Shown here piece after piece: positions 1-9,282 of a DNA stretch of 64,000 nt (its first letter is position 1; each line of letters begins with the position of its first letter). Under the pieces are notes generated by a model, which saw nothing but the letters and a program-made list of their open reading frames with translations, had not been told where the DNA came from and ran no database searches. Position numbers and translations under genes: made by a program. This DNA comes from Terriglobia bacterium. Its GTDB lineage: Bacteria > Acidobacteriota > Terriglobia > Terriglobales > Acidobacteriaceae. The DNA lies in assembly GCA_020073385.1 (NCBI GenBank), contig JAIQFH010000004.1:1-64000 (forward strand), in the 5' to 3' direction.

Positions 1-520
1 GTCCCGCTGTGCCTTTGCCCAGATGGAACCAGTTGGTCAGCATCCATGGCAGGGCCGAGGCGATGACAGCTCCGAGTCCAATAAACAGGCTCTGCATGGC
101 GAAGCCGCGGGTCCGTTGCGATTCCGGGAGCAAATCGGCGACGAAAGCACGAAACGGCTCCATGCTGATGTTGATCGATGCATCCAGAATCCAGAGGAGA
201 CCTGCAGCCATCCACAACACCGACGAACCCGGCATCAGGATGAGGGCGATTGAGCTTAGGATCGCGCCTGTGAGGAAATAGGGCCGACGGCGTCCGAGGC
301 GTCCCCAGGTATGGTCGCTGGCGTGACCGATGATGGGCTGCACGATCAGGCCGGTGAGCGGCGCGGCGAGCCAGAGGATGGGAATCTGGTCAGCCCGGGC
401 GCCTAGGTATTCGTAGATGGCGCTCATGTTGGCCATCTGCAGACCCCAGCCGAATTGAATGCCGAAAAATCCGAAACTCATGTTCCAGATCTGCCAGAAC
501 GACTTATTCGGCTTTTCCAT
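1..520 (-). CDS. MFS sugar transporter, N-terminal part (cut by window edge)
   Basis: The minus strand reads as an open frame from an ATG at 520 to the left edge, giving about 173 residues of a major facilitator superfamily protein. It starts MEKPNKSFWQIWNMSFGFFG and continues with hydrophobic helices separated by a cytoplasmic loop of the type GHASDHTWGRLGRRRPY, the MFS loop 2-3 signature. The pattern (FGFFGIQFGWGLQMAN, then D-x-x-WG-R-x-GRRRP) resembles the sucrose/maltose proton symporters related to SLC45. It follows malQ and the secreted amylase on the same strand, so import of maltose or maltodextrin across the inner membrane is a reasonable inference. The C-terminal two thirds lie outside the window. 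No plus-strand frame here looks coding. Confidence 0.85.
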   Translation of the reverse strand, partial: MEKPNKSFWQIWNMSFGFFGIQFGWGLQMANMSAIYEYLGARADQIPILWLAAPLTGLIVQPIIGHASDHTWGRLGRRRPYFLTGAILSSIALILMPGSSVLWMAAGLLWILDASINISMEPFRAFVADLLPESQRTRGFAMQSLFIGLGAVIASALPWMLTNWFHLGKGTAG

Positions 521-565
521 GTGGACTACCTCGGCCCAGAGTTTCGAACCCCGAGCGGTTATGGC

Positions 566-2137
566 TTAACGGTCGTAAAGCGTAGCCAATTCTTTGAGCC
601 TTGCGGCGATTTCTTCGCTGGCCGCACCCGGCTTCATGCGCCACTTCCAGTATCCGCTGGAGACGCCGGGCAAATTCATTCGCGCCTGGCTGCCCAAGCC
701 GAGAAGATCCTGCATCGGGGCGATGGCGGTATTCGCAACCGACGACATGATGGCACGGATCAGAACCCAGTGAATGGGATCGTCCTTGAAACCGAGATAG
801 GCGCGGGCGTACGCATGCTCTTGGATAACGTCTTCCGCGCTACGCGTACTATCGCCGCTGCCGCCGCTCGTCCACCAGCCCATGACGGTATCGTTGTCGT
901 GCGTGCCGGTGTAGGCAACCAGATCGCGCACGTAATTGTGCGGCTTGAATGTTGGTGCCTGCGGGTCATTGCCGAAAGCGAATTGCAGGATGGCCATGCC
1001 CGGCAAGCTGAACTCATGACGAAGCGCTTCAACTTCCGGGGTGATGACACCGAGATTCTCCGCGATGATCGGCAAGTCGCCGAGCTCCTTGCGGAGCACG
1101 GAAAATAATTCCGCTCCCGGACCTTTGACCCAGCGGCCATTGATCGCGGTCGTTTCATTCCCCGGCACTTCCCAGTATGCCTCGAAACCGCGGAAGTGAT
1201 CGATGCGAATGAAATCGTAGAGGCGGAGCGCGGCTCGCAACCGCTCGATCCACCATTGAAATCCGGTTTGCTTCAGCAGCGGCCAGTTATAAATAGGATT
1301 GCCCCAGCACTGTCCAGTGGCACTGAAGTAGTCGGGCGGAACGCCGGCAATTTTGAGCGGAGTGCCGCGTTCGTCGAGCAGGAAGAACTGACGATTCGCC
1401 CACACGTCGGCGCTATCGTGCGCGACATAGATAGGGAGGTCTCCGATGATACGAATGCCACGCTCGCGTCCGTAGGCTCGCAGTTTCTGCCACTGCTGGA
1501 AGAATACGTACTGGAAGAACTTCTGGGCCTCGATGGCGGGCGCGAGTTTCTCCTTGTTGCGCTTCATGGCCTCGGCCTGGCGCGCTGCGATATCGCTCGG
1601 CCACTTGGTCCACGCCACGAGGTCGTGTTCTTCCTTCAAGGCCATAAACAGAGCGAAGTCGTCAAGCCACGAAGCATGCGCCCGCGCGAATTCCTGCAAC
1701 TCGCGCCGACTGTCAGCAGAAGCGTTGGCCAAGAAATTCTTCGCGGCCTTGTGCAGCAACGGCATCTTGAAACCAGCGACGGCACCGTAATCGACAGTCT
1801 CCACAGGGAATGCCGGTACGGACGGCAAGTCGTTCTTGCCCAAGATGCCTTGCTCGGCGAGGTGATCCAGGCTGATGAGCAACAGATTTCCTGCACTCGC
1901 GGAAAAGCACTGGAAGGGCGAGTCAGCGTATCCCGTCGGGTTGAGGGGAAGAACTTGCCAGAGTTTCTGTCCAGCGGAATACAGGAAGTCGACGAACCGA
2001 TACGCCTCGTGACCGAAGTCGCCAATCCCGTGGCGTCCGGGCAGAGACGTCGGATGCAGCAGCACCCCGCTGGATCGCGGAAACTTCATGGGAGAACCAT
2101 AAACAGTTGGCATGCGGCACGCAAGGACATACCTCAC
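566..2137 (-). CDS. malQ: 4-alpha-glucanotransferase (amylomaltase)
   Basis: GH77 enzyme that disproportionates maltodextrins by moving glucan chains between acceptors in the cytoplasm. The protein is about 507-523 residues, normal for the bacterial plant-type MalQ group. Family features are an N-terminal GVLLHPTSLPG, GDLPIYVAHDSADVW, the nucleophile segment DFIRIDHFRGFEAYW, the acid/base segment IIAENLG, and the late TGTHDNDTVMGWW. The longest frame starts at a GTG at 2137, but homologues usually begin a few residues before GVLLHP, so the ATG at 2089 (MKFPRSS) is an equally good start. Neither has a strong ribosome binding site. It lies 21 bp downstream of the GH13 amylase and upstream of the MFS transporter, forming a likely alpha-glucan utilisation operon. 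Confidence 0.95.
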   Translation of the reverse strand: MRYVLACRMPTVYGSPMKFPRSSGVLLHPTSLPGRHGIGDFGHEAYRFVDFLYSAGQKLWQVLPLNPTGYADSPFQCFSASAGNLLLISLDHLAEQGILGKNDLPSVPAFPVETVDYGAVAGFKMPLLHKAAKNFLANASADSRRELQEFARAHASWLDDFALFMALKEEHDLVAWTKWPSDIAARQAEAMKRNKEKLAPAIEAQKFFQYVFFQQWQKLRAYGRERGIRIIGDLPIYVAHDSADVWANRQFFLLDERGTPLKIAGVPPDYFSATGQCWGNPIYNWPLLKQTGFQWWIERLRAALRLYDFIRIDHFRGFEAYWEVPGNETTAINGRWVKGPGAELFSVLRKELGDLPIIAENLGVITPEVEALRHEFSLPGMAILQFAFGNDPQAPTFKPHNYVRDLVAYTGTHDNDTVMGWWTSGGSGDSTRSAEDVIQEHAYARAYLGFKDDPIHWVLIRAIMSSVANTAIAPMQDLLGLGSQARMNLPGVSSGYWKWRMKPGAASEEIAARLKELATLYDR

Positions 2138-2158
2138 CTTAGAACTATGCTCTCCGGA

Positions 2159-3517
2159 TCAGTGAACTTTGCGATAGATGCGGAAATCCCAAGCATTCAG
2201 AACAAGCACGGGCGGAGTCGCATTCTTGCTAGCGGCTTCGCCCAGTCCAGGAGTCTGGTCCGCGTATTCGCCAGCAGGCGTGTCGACCACTCCGGCATAG
2301 GGCTGATTCGAGACGTTGATAGCGACAAAATACTCTTCTCCAGCAACGCGTCGGAAAAACGTGAGCACACGGTCTGGCGCTCCATTCTGCACCCATTCCG
2401 TCTCACCCTGCTGCAAAGCCGGATGAGCCTTCCGCATGGCGATGAGCTTCTTATAAAACGGGAGGAAGTTTGATCTTCGCTCGGCGATCGGCCAGAAAAC
2501 CGGCAGCTTCTCGAACAGCGCCGGCGCGCCGGATTCAGTCGTGTCGCCAACTTCCATACCGTTATAGAGCATTGGCACGCCGTCCATGGTAAAGACCAGA
2601 GCTGAAGCAGCGAGTGCTCCACGCTCGCCGAAGCGGGCAATGGCGCGCTTTTCGTCGTGGTTATCGGAGAAGCGCATCTCAAGGGCACCAACGGGATAGC
2701 GTTCGTGCTCCTTCTGCCAGCCAAGAATGATGGACTGTGCGGGAGCACCGTTCTCCAGTACGTCGGTCATCGTGCTGTGAAATGGCCAGGCATAGTCCAG
2801 GTCAAAAGCTCTTACGAGCAACTCCGGCTTATTGGCCTCCGCAATCATGATGAGATCCGGCTTGATTTTCATCAGTTCCGTCCGGGCGTTCTCCCAGAAG
2901 TCGGTGGGCACTTCGCCGGCAACATCGCAACGAAATCCGTCCAGGTCGAAATCTTTCAGCCAGTACTTCAGCATGTCAGCCATATAACTGCGCAGCTGGG
3001 GGTTCCTGTAGTCGAGTCCGGCAACATCGGACCAGTCCGGATTCGGTGGAATGACATTGCCCTGAGCATCCTTCTTATAGAACTCAGGATGTTTCATCAG
3101 GATGCTGTCCCACGCGGTGTGGTTCGCAACGATGTCGATGATGACCTTGAGGCCGCGCTGGTGCGCTTCTCTGACAAGATGCTTCAGATCGTCCTTGGTG
3201 CCATAGGAAGGATTGATAGCGTAGTAGTCCTGGACGGAATAGGCGCTGCCAATCGTACCCTTCTTCTTCGCCTGTCCCACTGGATGAAGGGGCATGATCC
3301 AGACAACGGTGACGCCGAGATCTTTCAAGTAATCTAAGCGCTGCTCGATGCCGCGAAAGTCGCCGGTCGCGGAGAAGGTGCGAGGATTTACTTCGTAAAT
3401 GACTGCGGATTTGATCCAGTCGGCAACGGCGTGCGCCACTGGCTGCTCTGCCAGAGCGGGATGGAGAAGAATTGCGCTGACAAAAGCAAACGCCAGGAAG
3501 CGGGTGATCTTCTTCAC
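2159..3517 (-). CDS. Secreted GH13 alpha-amylase family enzyme
   Basis: Glycoside hydrolase family 13 protein of about 452 residues that should cleave alpha-1,4-glucans outside the cytoplasm. The chosen start is a GTG at 3517, preceded by GGAGG seven bases upstream. It places a clean signal peptide (VKKITRFLAFAFVSAILLHP, cut near ALA-EQ) at the N-terminus; the longer frame to 3562 would bury it. The conserved GH13 blocks are visible: region I DIVANHT, region II GFRCDVA with the nucleophile Asp, region III IAEANKPE with the acid Glu, and region IV FSDNHDE. The C-terminal part is a short beta domain. First gene of the minus-strand operon with malQ and the MFS transporter, consistent with starch or glycogen degradation feeding maltodextrin import. 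Confidence 0.9.
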   Translation of the reverse strand: MKKITRFLAFAFVSAILLHPALAEQPVAHAVADWIKSAVIYEVNPRTFSATGDFRGIEQRLDYLKDLGVTVVWIMPLHPVGQAKKKGTIGSAYSVQDYYAINPSYGTKDDLKHLVREAHQRGLKVIIDIVANHTAWDSILMKHPEFYKKDAQGNVIPPNPDWSDVAGLDYRNPQLRSYMADMLKYWLKDFDLDGFRCDVAGEVPTDFWENARTELMKIKPDLIMIAEANKPELLVRAFDLDYAWPFHSTMTDVLENGAPAQSIILGWQKEHERYPVGALEMRFSDNHDEKRAIARFGERGALAASALVFTMDGVPMLYNGMEVGDTTESGAPALFEKLPVFWPIAERRSNFLPFYKKLIAMRKAHPALQQGETEWVQNGAPDRVLTFFRRVAGEEYFVAINVSNQPYAGVVDTPAGEYADQTPGLGEAASKNATPPVLVLNAWDFRIYRKVH

Positions 3518-3605
3518 TGCAAGACCTCCGGTGGAGCAAAGCATTGTAAATGGTGCCGACAAGCCCCGGGGATACTAACGACCCCGAAGGCTATACTCGA
3601 CTGGC

Positions 3606-4421
3606 ATGCCACTCGAGAACAAGGCCGCTCTGGCCCTGGCTGAGACTATTGCTGCGCGTTTCGCGGTGATGCGTGAGGTGGAGGCTGTCGCCCTGGCCGG
3701 ATCACGGACGTCGCCCTTCGCCGACGACCAATCCGATGTTGACCTGTACGTCTATGGCAGGGCGATCGTGCCAACCTCGTTGCGGACTGAAATTGCACGC
3801 AATGCACGGCGCACCGAGATCGGAAATTCCTTCTGGGAACCGGGCGACGAATGGATCGACGCCGAAAGCGGCATCCGCATCGACGCCATGTTTCGCACCA
3901 TTGACTGGACCGAAGAACAGTTGGATCGCGTGCTCCAGAGGCATGAGGCGTCGGTAGGGTATTCGACTTGCTTTTGGTATAACGTCAGGAATTCGCGCGC
4001 CATGTTCGACCGATCGGGTTGGTTCAAGGCTCTTCAGGAGAGAGCAAAGCAGCCCTATCCGGAGGAGTTGAAGCGGGCAATTGTAACAAAGAATCATCCC
4101 ATCCTACGGAACAACATATCCTCGTACCTTCACCAGATCGAACTGGCCCTGCAGCGGCAGGACCCGATCAGCGTGAACCACCGTGCCGCTGCCATGCTGG
4201 CAAGTTACTTCGACATTGTATTTGCCGTAAATGGACAGCCACATCCGGGAGAAAAGCGGCTGGTCGAATTTGCCGGAGCCTCATGTCCGAACCTACCGAC
4301 GGGCATGGTGGAGAGAGTGACCGCCTTGCTCTCGGCGTTGCCGGATAATCGAGTCACCGAACGCGCGAATGCAATGCTCGATGGTCTCGATGACCTGTTA
4401 CGCCACACACGCTTTCTATAA
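3606..4421 (+). CDS. Nucleotidyltransferase-domain protein
   Basis: A 271-residue protein with a minimal nucleotidyltransferase (pol beta superfamily) N-terminus. At residues 31-48 it reads AGSRTSPFADDQSDVDLYVY, which holds the GS motif and the DxD metal-binding pair. A downstream Asp in the stretch RIDAMF (near residue 97) could be the third acidic residue. The C-terminal half is helical with no recognisable partner domain, similar to the DUF4037-type stand-alone enzymes. Substrate is unknown: the family includes antibiotic nucleotidyltransferases and protein or tRNA nucleotidylyl transferases. It is transcribed divergently from the amylase, with about 90 bp between the start codons, so the two could share a promoter region. 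Confidence 0.75.
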   Translation: MPLENKAALALAETIAARFAVMREVEAVALAGSRTSPFADDQSDVDLYVYGRAIVPTSLRTEIARNARRTEIGNSFWEPGDEWIDAESGIRIDAMFRTIDWTEEQLDRVLQRHEASVGYSTCFWYNVRNSRAMFDRSGWFKALQERAKQPYPEELKRAIVTKNHPILRNNISSYLHQIELALQRQDPISVNHRAAAMLASYFDIVFAVNGQPHPGEKRLVEFAGASCPNLPTGMVERVTALLSALPDNRVTERANAMLDGLDDLLRHTRFL

Positions 4422-4529
4422 TCAAGGCGCGGCACGCACCTCTCGGCGGGCGCTTGTTTTTTCACACCCGAGTCGGGGTGGCCCGAAGAAGAAAAAATCC
4501 CTTCCGACCCTCATGAAGACTGCCCAAGA

Positions 4530-5202
4530 GGTCGCTATTACTGGAACAAGAGGACGGAAAGCGGTCTGCGCAAAGGCATCGAATACTTCGAACGGGCGAT
4601 CGAGCAGGACCCGACGTATGCATTGCCTTATGCTGGTATCGCGGATTCATACATCATGCTGGCGAACTGGGACTACATGCCTACTGCTGAGGCGTATCCA
4701 AAAGCCAAGGCGGCTGCCGCCAAAGCCCTGGAACTCGATGATCAACTCGCCGAAGCTTGCACCTCATTGGCATATGCGAGTCTGCTATACGACTGGGATT
4801 GGCGTGGTTCTGAAGAGCGATTCCGGCACGCCATCGAACTCGATCCCAACTATGCCGCGGCGCATCACTTCTATAGCATCTATCTGATGGCAGCTGGATG
4901 TCACGCTGAAGCGCAGGCAGAGATAGCACGAGCTCTCGAGCTCGATCCACTCTCGCTGATAATCAATTCCGTCGCCTGGATTTACTACGATAGCCGGGAA
5001 TACGACAAAGCTTTGCAACAATCCGAAAGGGCCCTGGACATGGACCCTCCATACACCCCGCCACTGCTCGATCCACAGCATGGTCTGCTTGCGCGCTGGT
5101 GAATACCGGAAGGCACACCAAACTCCTCTTTCCACCTTCGTGCGTGCTATGGCACTGGTGCGCCATTCACCGCTCTGGACATCAGAGTTGGATTGTTTTT
5201 GA
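4530..5202 (+). pseudogene. Decayed TPR protein (C-terminal remnant of a signalling/regulatory protein)
   Basis: From about 4530 the frame reads GRYYWNKRTESGLRKGIEYF followed by repeats such as AIEQDPTYALPYAG, HAIELDPNYAAAHH and RALELDPLSLIIN. These are tetratricopeptide repeats of the type found behind CadC-like winged-helix or protein-kinase domains in acidobacteria. There is no start codon and no N-terminal domain upstream. The main frame stops at 5102, but TPR-like sequence (AGEYRKA) continues in another frame to a stop at 5200-5202, so a frameshift lies near 5060-5090. Truncation at the front plus a frameshift near the end argue for a pseudogene. A short expressed TPR fragment (TTG at 4623 to 5102) cannot be excluded. 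Confidence 0.65.
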
Positions 5203-5406
5203 GCAGCACTTGGGGGAGGGCTGATCAGCAAACGTCCCACGACTCAAATCGAGTTTGGGGCGTTTTGTTTTGCGCGCAGATCGGTCGCGAGATTGCGCTC
5301 CGCAACATAATTTCAATCCAACCGGACTATGTCGGCAACTAAGGAAAGGTTGAAGAGCGATCGCAAGGGGCCTGAACTGGTGCAGCAAGGCACGATTAGC
5401 GAATTT

Positions 5407-5784
5407 CTACCAGTCGAGTCTTACGATTCCGGAAACATAGTCGAAATGGCGGTCTCGACTCAGCAGGGGTAGGGAATGTTGGCGGCATAATGCTGCAATC
5501 CAAACGTCGTTCGAAGGGATGGGAGTTCCCGCTTTCTTGAGCTCTCTGCGAACGGCACTATATGAGAAGGTGGTCCGTTCATCGACGTCGAGAATTCGAA
5601 AGCTCGGCAAATACTCGGCCAGCCATTGTTCATAGTGAATGTGGTTGCGGGACTGCGAAACCCCATACCGGTATTCACCCAGAACAATGACAGGGATGGC
5701 AACTTGCGCTGCTCTGCGCAGAAGGGTTTCCAGCCTAGGTTCACCCTCGGCTAGGGCCGACAGTCCGTTGGTGTCCAAAATCAC
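5407..5784 (-). CDS. vapC: PIN-domain toxin of a VapBC pair
   Basis: A 125-residue PIN-domain ribonuclease-like protein. The acidic catalytic residues are in place: Asp in MILDTNGLS at the N-terminus, Glu in VLGEYRYG near residue 37, Asp in SNDVWIAALC near residue 92, and Asp in LLSRDRHFD near residue 111. Known VapC toxins cut tRNA or rRNA and are held inactive by the partner antitoxin. Its ATG overlaps the end of the upstream vapB gene by four bases (5781-5784), the usual translational coupling. Confidence 0.9.
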   Translation of the reverse strand: MILDTNGLSALAEGEPRLETLLRRAAQVAIPVIVLGEYRYGVSQSRNHIHYEQWLAEYLPSFRILDVDERTTFSYSAVRRELKKAGTPIPSNDVWIAALCRQHSLPLLSRDRHFDYVSGIVRLDW

Positions 5785-6032
5785 AGCCGGTCCTCAGCTT
5801 CAACCTGCTCGAATTCTTCTTCGATAATACGATTGATTCTGGCCGTTTCCTTGCGCAGACGGCGGAGTTTGCCGAAAGCCGTCATCCAAGGTTGGTCGGA
5901 AGGCCCGCGGTTGTTGGCCAGCTTCTCTTTTACCGCTTCCGTCACCAACTCCCGGAGCGGAATCCCTCGCTCGGCAGCGACCGACTTGGCTCGACGAAAG
6001 ATGGCATCGGGAATCTCCAGCGTAGTCTTCAT
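5781..6032 (-). CDS. vapB: Antitoxin of a VapBC pair
   Basis: An 83-residue antitoxin with an N-terminal ribbon-helix-helix-like DNA-binding segment (MKTTLEIPDAIFRRAKSVAA, then ERGIPLRELVTEAV) and an acidic, charged C-terminal tail (ARINRIIEEEFEQVEAEDRL) of the kind that wraps the toxin. It precedes vapC with a four-base overlap. A GGGAG sequence lies about 12 bases upstream of the ATG. By analogy with the family, the VapBC complex probably represses its own promoter just upstream, but no operator palindrome stands out to me. Confidence 0.85.
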   Translation of the reverse strand: MKTTLEIPDAIFRRAKSVAAERGIPLRELVTEAVKEKLANNRGPSDQPWMTAFGKLRRLRKETARINRIIEEEFEQVEAEDRL

Positions 6033-6367
6033 ATAGGGGATGCTCCCATATTTACGGGACTCTGGTCAAGAGACGTAGTGGGTCGTGCCGCGGATTTTGC
6101 GTGTTCCATCTCGGTTGCATCCTTATTGAGTAGGGACGACGTTGATAGGTTTCTGAAACTGGCAAGCCGCGGCGGTTGCTTGGTTGGCAACACATAGATC
6201 TATCTGAGGCTCGACCTTGTTGGAGATCGGGATTTTGCAACAGTTGTGACACCGGACAATCACCCGCATCACCCCAAGCGTGACCCAAATCACTGACATC
6301 ACGTGCTTGTTCGTATGGGATAAGTAACGTTCACCTCTAAACTTTTGGCCCCCTGAAGGCTAAAACA
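6033..6367. other. Intergenic region without recognised features
   Basis: This 335-base stretch between vapB (leftward) and the small membrane gene (rightward) should contain two divergent promoters. I see no convincing ORF, RNA gene or repeat in it. Confidence 0.5.
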
Positions 6368-6529
6368 ATGTCCGTCCAATTCTTGCTGTTCGTAATCTCG
6401 ATTCTGCTTGTTTCCATCTTCTGGGAGCTGAGCAAGATTAATAGCTGCCTCAAGAAGGCGCTTCTCATGAAAAAGGAACAGGAGTATGAAAGGGCGAAGA
6501 AAGCCGATGCAGGGCAGGAAGCACGCTGA
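6368..6529 (+). CDS. Small single-pass membrane protein (53 aa)
   Basis: Short ORF: ATG at 6368 preceded by GAAGG eight bases upstream, ending in TGA at 6527-6529. The product begins MSVQFLLFVISILLVSIFWE, a single transmembrane helix, followed by a charged, probably helical cytoplasmic tail rich in Lys and Glu (KKEQEYERAKKAD). No family recognised. It lies 86 bp before a Flp-type pilin gene on the same strand, so an envelope or pilus-related role is possible but unproven. Confidence 0.5.
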   Translation: MSVQFLLFVISILLVSIFWELSKINSCLKKALLMKKEQEYERAKKADAGQEAR

Positions 6530-6615
6530 GAGATCCGGCCTTGTCGAAAAGTTGTTTGCACATCGGTAGGGTGAAGCCAGCGAATATTGCCTGAGGAAAT
6601 TGAAGGGAGGCGCTT

Positions 6616-6780
6616 ATGACAGCGCTACTTCGCAGACTCTGGAGTGAAGACGAAGGCCAAGACATCGCTGAATATGCGGTCATGTTGGCTGTAATCCTGG
6701 TTCTGGTGGTCGGTACAATTCGGCTTGTCGGCTCGAACGCGAACAACGCTTTCTCCAGCGTGGCGAGCTCGCTTCAGTAG
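6616..6780 (+). CDS. Flp/Fap-type type IVb pilin (54 aa)
   Basis: A 54-residue protein starting at the ATG at 6616, five bases after a GGGAGG ribosome binding site. It has a short basic leader (MTALLRRLWSEDEGQD), the pilin-like junction IAEYAVMLAVI, a roughly 20-residue hydrophobic helix (VILVLVVGTIRLVG) and a small polar tail. The EY pair just inside the hydrophobic segment and the overall size match Flp pilins of tight-adherence systems, which are cleaved by a TadV-type prepilin peptidase. No other tad/cpa genes are in the window, so assembly would depend on genes elsewhere. Confidence 0.75.
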   Translation: MTALLRRLWSEDEGQDIAEYAVMLAVILVLVVGTIRLVGSNANNAFSSVASSLQ

Positions 6781-7035
6781 GACGGGACCTTATCTTGATC
6801 AGCCCCCAAGTGCTGCGCCGACCTCGACTCCAATCTCCGTGATTGCCTGATCAACAAGTTCTTCCCCTCCCAAGCATCGGTGCTCTCGGCTCGGGAATTC
6901 GTCGAAGCCCAGTGATTCACCGCGAGCTCGGTCCACTGGGATTTGGGGGCGGCTCTAGTGTGGGATCGTGAGTGAAATAGAGAGTGGGGTGGAGTGTTCT
7001 TGCTAGGATCCATACCTGCACTCAAGGAGTGTGCG

Positions 7036-9282
7036 TCAGGGCGCTGGGGCCTCCTTGGGCAGCACCGGTGCCCTGTTTGCGGCGGCGAGCCCTCCCGGCC
7101 ACCAGTTCCAATCGCCTGCAACGCGAAGGAGCGCAGGTCCAATCACAATGCGAACGAGGGTTGCGTCAATGAACACGGCTACCGCCAGCGTGAATCCGAG
7201 CATCTTCACCACCAGGAAGTTTCCGAAGGTGAATGCGGCGAATACCACAATCATGATCGCGGCGGCGCTCGTAATCAGTCCTGCGGTTTTAGCTAGCCCC
7301 TCGGGGATTGCCTCCAATTCGCTCAGACCGCTCCCCCTTGCTTCAAGGACTCGCGCGACCAGAAACACTTCGTAATCCATGCTCAGTCCGAAAACGATGG
7401 CAAAGGCAACGATGGGCACGATAGGAAATATGCTGCCCGTTCCCTCAGGAACTCCGAAGAAGCGACTTCCGTGTCCGTCCTGAAACACCAGAACCAGGGC
7501 TCCGAAGGCGGCCGCAACCGAAAGCAAGTTCAGAGCGATGGCCTTCACTGCGGCGAAAAGCGATCGGAATCCGCCAAGAAGCGCGATGAGCGTCCCTCCA
7601 ACCACCAGCGCGATTACCGAAACGAACCGCTCCCGGACAATGGTCTGATAGTCGGCAGTTAGCGCCGGGATGCCTCCAATGCGCAGCGTGGCGCCCGGTA
7701 CTCCCGTGAGAGCTACCGCTCCGGTCTTCCGCAGCTCCCGCACCCAGTTGACCTGATCGTTCAAGGACACGGAAGTCGCGGGTAACACTTCAAGAAGCGC
7801 CGCCCGCCCGTCGCGACTCAGGAACGATCGACGAGTCTCGCGCGAGAGGTTGCCGAGGCCAGACCGGTCACTCTCAGCAATCGTCGTCAGGGAGATCACG
7901 CGGCCGGAACGAGGGTCGCTCGCTAGCCGCTTGCTGAAACGATCAAGCGCGTTCCAGCCCGCGTCCGTTTGCGCAATGGAATCCGTTGGAAGTTCGAGAA
8001 TGACGCGCAATGAGTACACCATGCCAACCCGATCCATTTGTTCAAGGGAGTGAAGCGCGCGAACCGATTCGGCCTGTGACGGCAGCCAGTCCCCTCTGGG
8101 GACGTTGGTATCGAACCGCGCGGCCTGCGAGGCGAGCAGAAGCAAGGGAGCGCCTGCCAGAAAGATGGCGAGCCAGGGATGTGCAACAATCACTTTCCCC
8201 CATCGCCTCCAGCGGTTTTCCGTGCGGGCTGCCCGATGTTCATCCCAACTTGCAATGAATGGCACCCGGCCAGCATTGATTCGCGGGCCCAGAGCTGCCA
8301 ATAGTGCGGGAACGAGAGTGTTCGCCAGCAACACACTCATTCCTGCAACCAGGAACCCAGCCACGCCGATGGAACGGACTTCGCTGATGGGGACGGTCAA
8401 AAGAGCTAGGAATCCGATGGCCACGGTCGCGGCCGAAATCAGGAGAGTACGACCTGCCTGGCGTGCCGCGATGGCCGAGGCTATGAGTCCGTTTTGCTCG
8501 GTGGCAATCGCTTCCCGGAAGCGGCTCACCATCAGGAGCGCGTAGTCGATTCCCAAGCCTAGCCCAAGCATCGTGGACAGATTCTGAACCAGGATGGACA
8601 AGTGCCAACGCCGGGCCAGGAATCCTGCAATCGCTAGAGCGCTGGCGATGGCAAGCTGACCAATGGCTACTGGAATCAGGGCCGCAACCAAGCTTCCGAA
8701 AGCCAGCAACAGAAGCGCCAGCGTGCCCGGAATCACGAGACTCTCGGCGTGCTGTACGTCGTCGGCGCTGGCTTTTCGAATGTCGAAATTAAGTGGCGTC
8801 TCTCCCGTCAGTTCGAGCTTCGCCGCCGGATACCGGCCCCGCAATTGGCTTTGAAGAGAGCGCTCCAACTCGTGAAGCTTAGGGACGAGCGACTCTACCG
8901 GCCCCTCGGTCGAGGCGAGTCCCACTAGAACAAAAGTTCCTCCTCCTCTGCCCAGGAAAATCTGATCGCGAAAATCAAGACGAGAAACAACTCCCGACAC
9001 GCCGGGTTCTTCTTGCAGCGCCTTTTCGATTGTTGTTAATGCTTGCTCACCCTCCTCAGAGTCCGCAGGTGGGAGTCCCTGAATCACCAGGACCACGCGG
9101 TCAACGAATGGCGTACGAAAGCGCGTGGCCAACTCCGGCGGGACTCTTCCCGCTTCGCTACCATCGATGCGTGTTGCAGTCTCCAGGTGGCGCTCGGCGT
9201 GAAAGGAAAATGGAGCTAGCACCAGAACGGCGACAAGGACCACCCCGGACAGCCAGAAACGGCGCAAATGCATGAGATTCAT
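7036..9282 (-). CDS. MMPL-family RND exporter
   Basis: A roughly 748-residue inner-membrane protein with two tandem MMPL (RND superfamily) halves: a membrane helix at the N-terminus (MNLMHLRRFWLSGVVLVAVL), a periplasmic loop, then helices around 190-340, a second loop, and helices around 540-730. The sequence GLGLGIDYALLMVSRFREA in the first half and FGLSMDYEVFLVARVLEA in the second are the conserved TM4-type motifs with the Asp-Tyr pair used in proton coupling. Such proteins export lipids, polyketides or drugs. The chosen start is the ATG at 9282; a longer TTG frame to 9312 is less likely. It has no obvious operon partner, so the substrate is unknown. A second, longer MMPL exporter lies at 51761-54316. 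Confidence 0.85.
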   Translation of the reverse strand: MNLMHLRRFWLSGVVLVAVLVLAPFSFHAERHLETATRIDGSEAGRVPPELATRFRTPFVDRVVLVIQGLPPADSEEGEQALTTIEKALQEEPGVSGVVSRLDFRDQIFLGRGGGTFVLVGLASTEGPVESLVPKLHELERSLQSQLRGRYPAAKLELTGETPLNFDIRKASADDVQHAESLVIPGTLALLLLAFGSLVAALIPVAIGQLAIASALAIAGFLARRWHLSILVQNLSTMLGLGLGIDYALLMVSRFREAIATEQNGLIASAIAARQAGRTLLISAATVAIGFLALLTVPISEVRSIGVAGFLVAGMSVLLANTLVPALLAALGPRINAGRVPFIASWDEHRAARTENRWRRWGKVIVAHPWLAIFLAGAPLLLLASQAARFDTNVPRGDWLPSQAESVRALHSLEQMDRVGMVYSLRVILELPTDSIAQTDAGWNALDRFSKRLASDPRSGRVISLTTIAESDRSGLGNLSRETRRSFLSRDGRAALLEVLPATSVSLNDQVNWVRELRKTGAVALTGVPGATLRIGGIPALTADYQTIVRERFVSVIALVVGGTLIALLGGFRSLFAAVKAIALNLLSVAAAFGALVLVFQDGHGSRFFGVPEGTGSIFPIVPIVAFAIVFGLSMDYEVFLVARVLEARGSGLSELEAIPEGLAKTAGLITSAAAIMIVVFAAFTFGNFLVVKMLGFTLAVAVFIDATLVRIVIGPALLRVAGDWNWWPGGLAAANRAPVLPKEAPAP

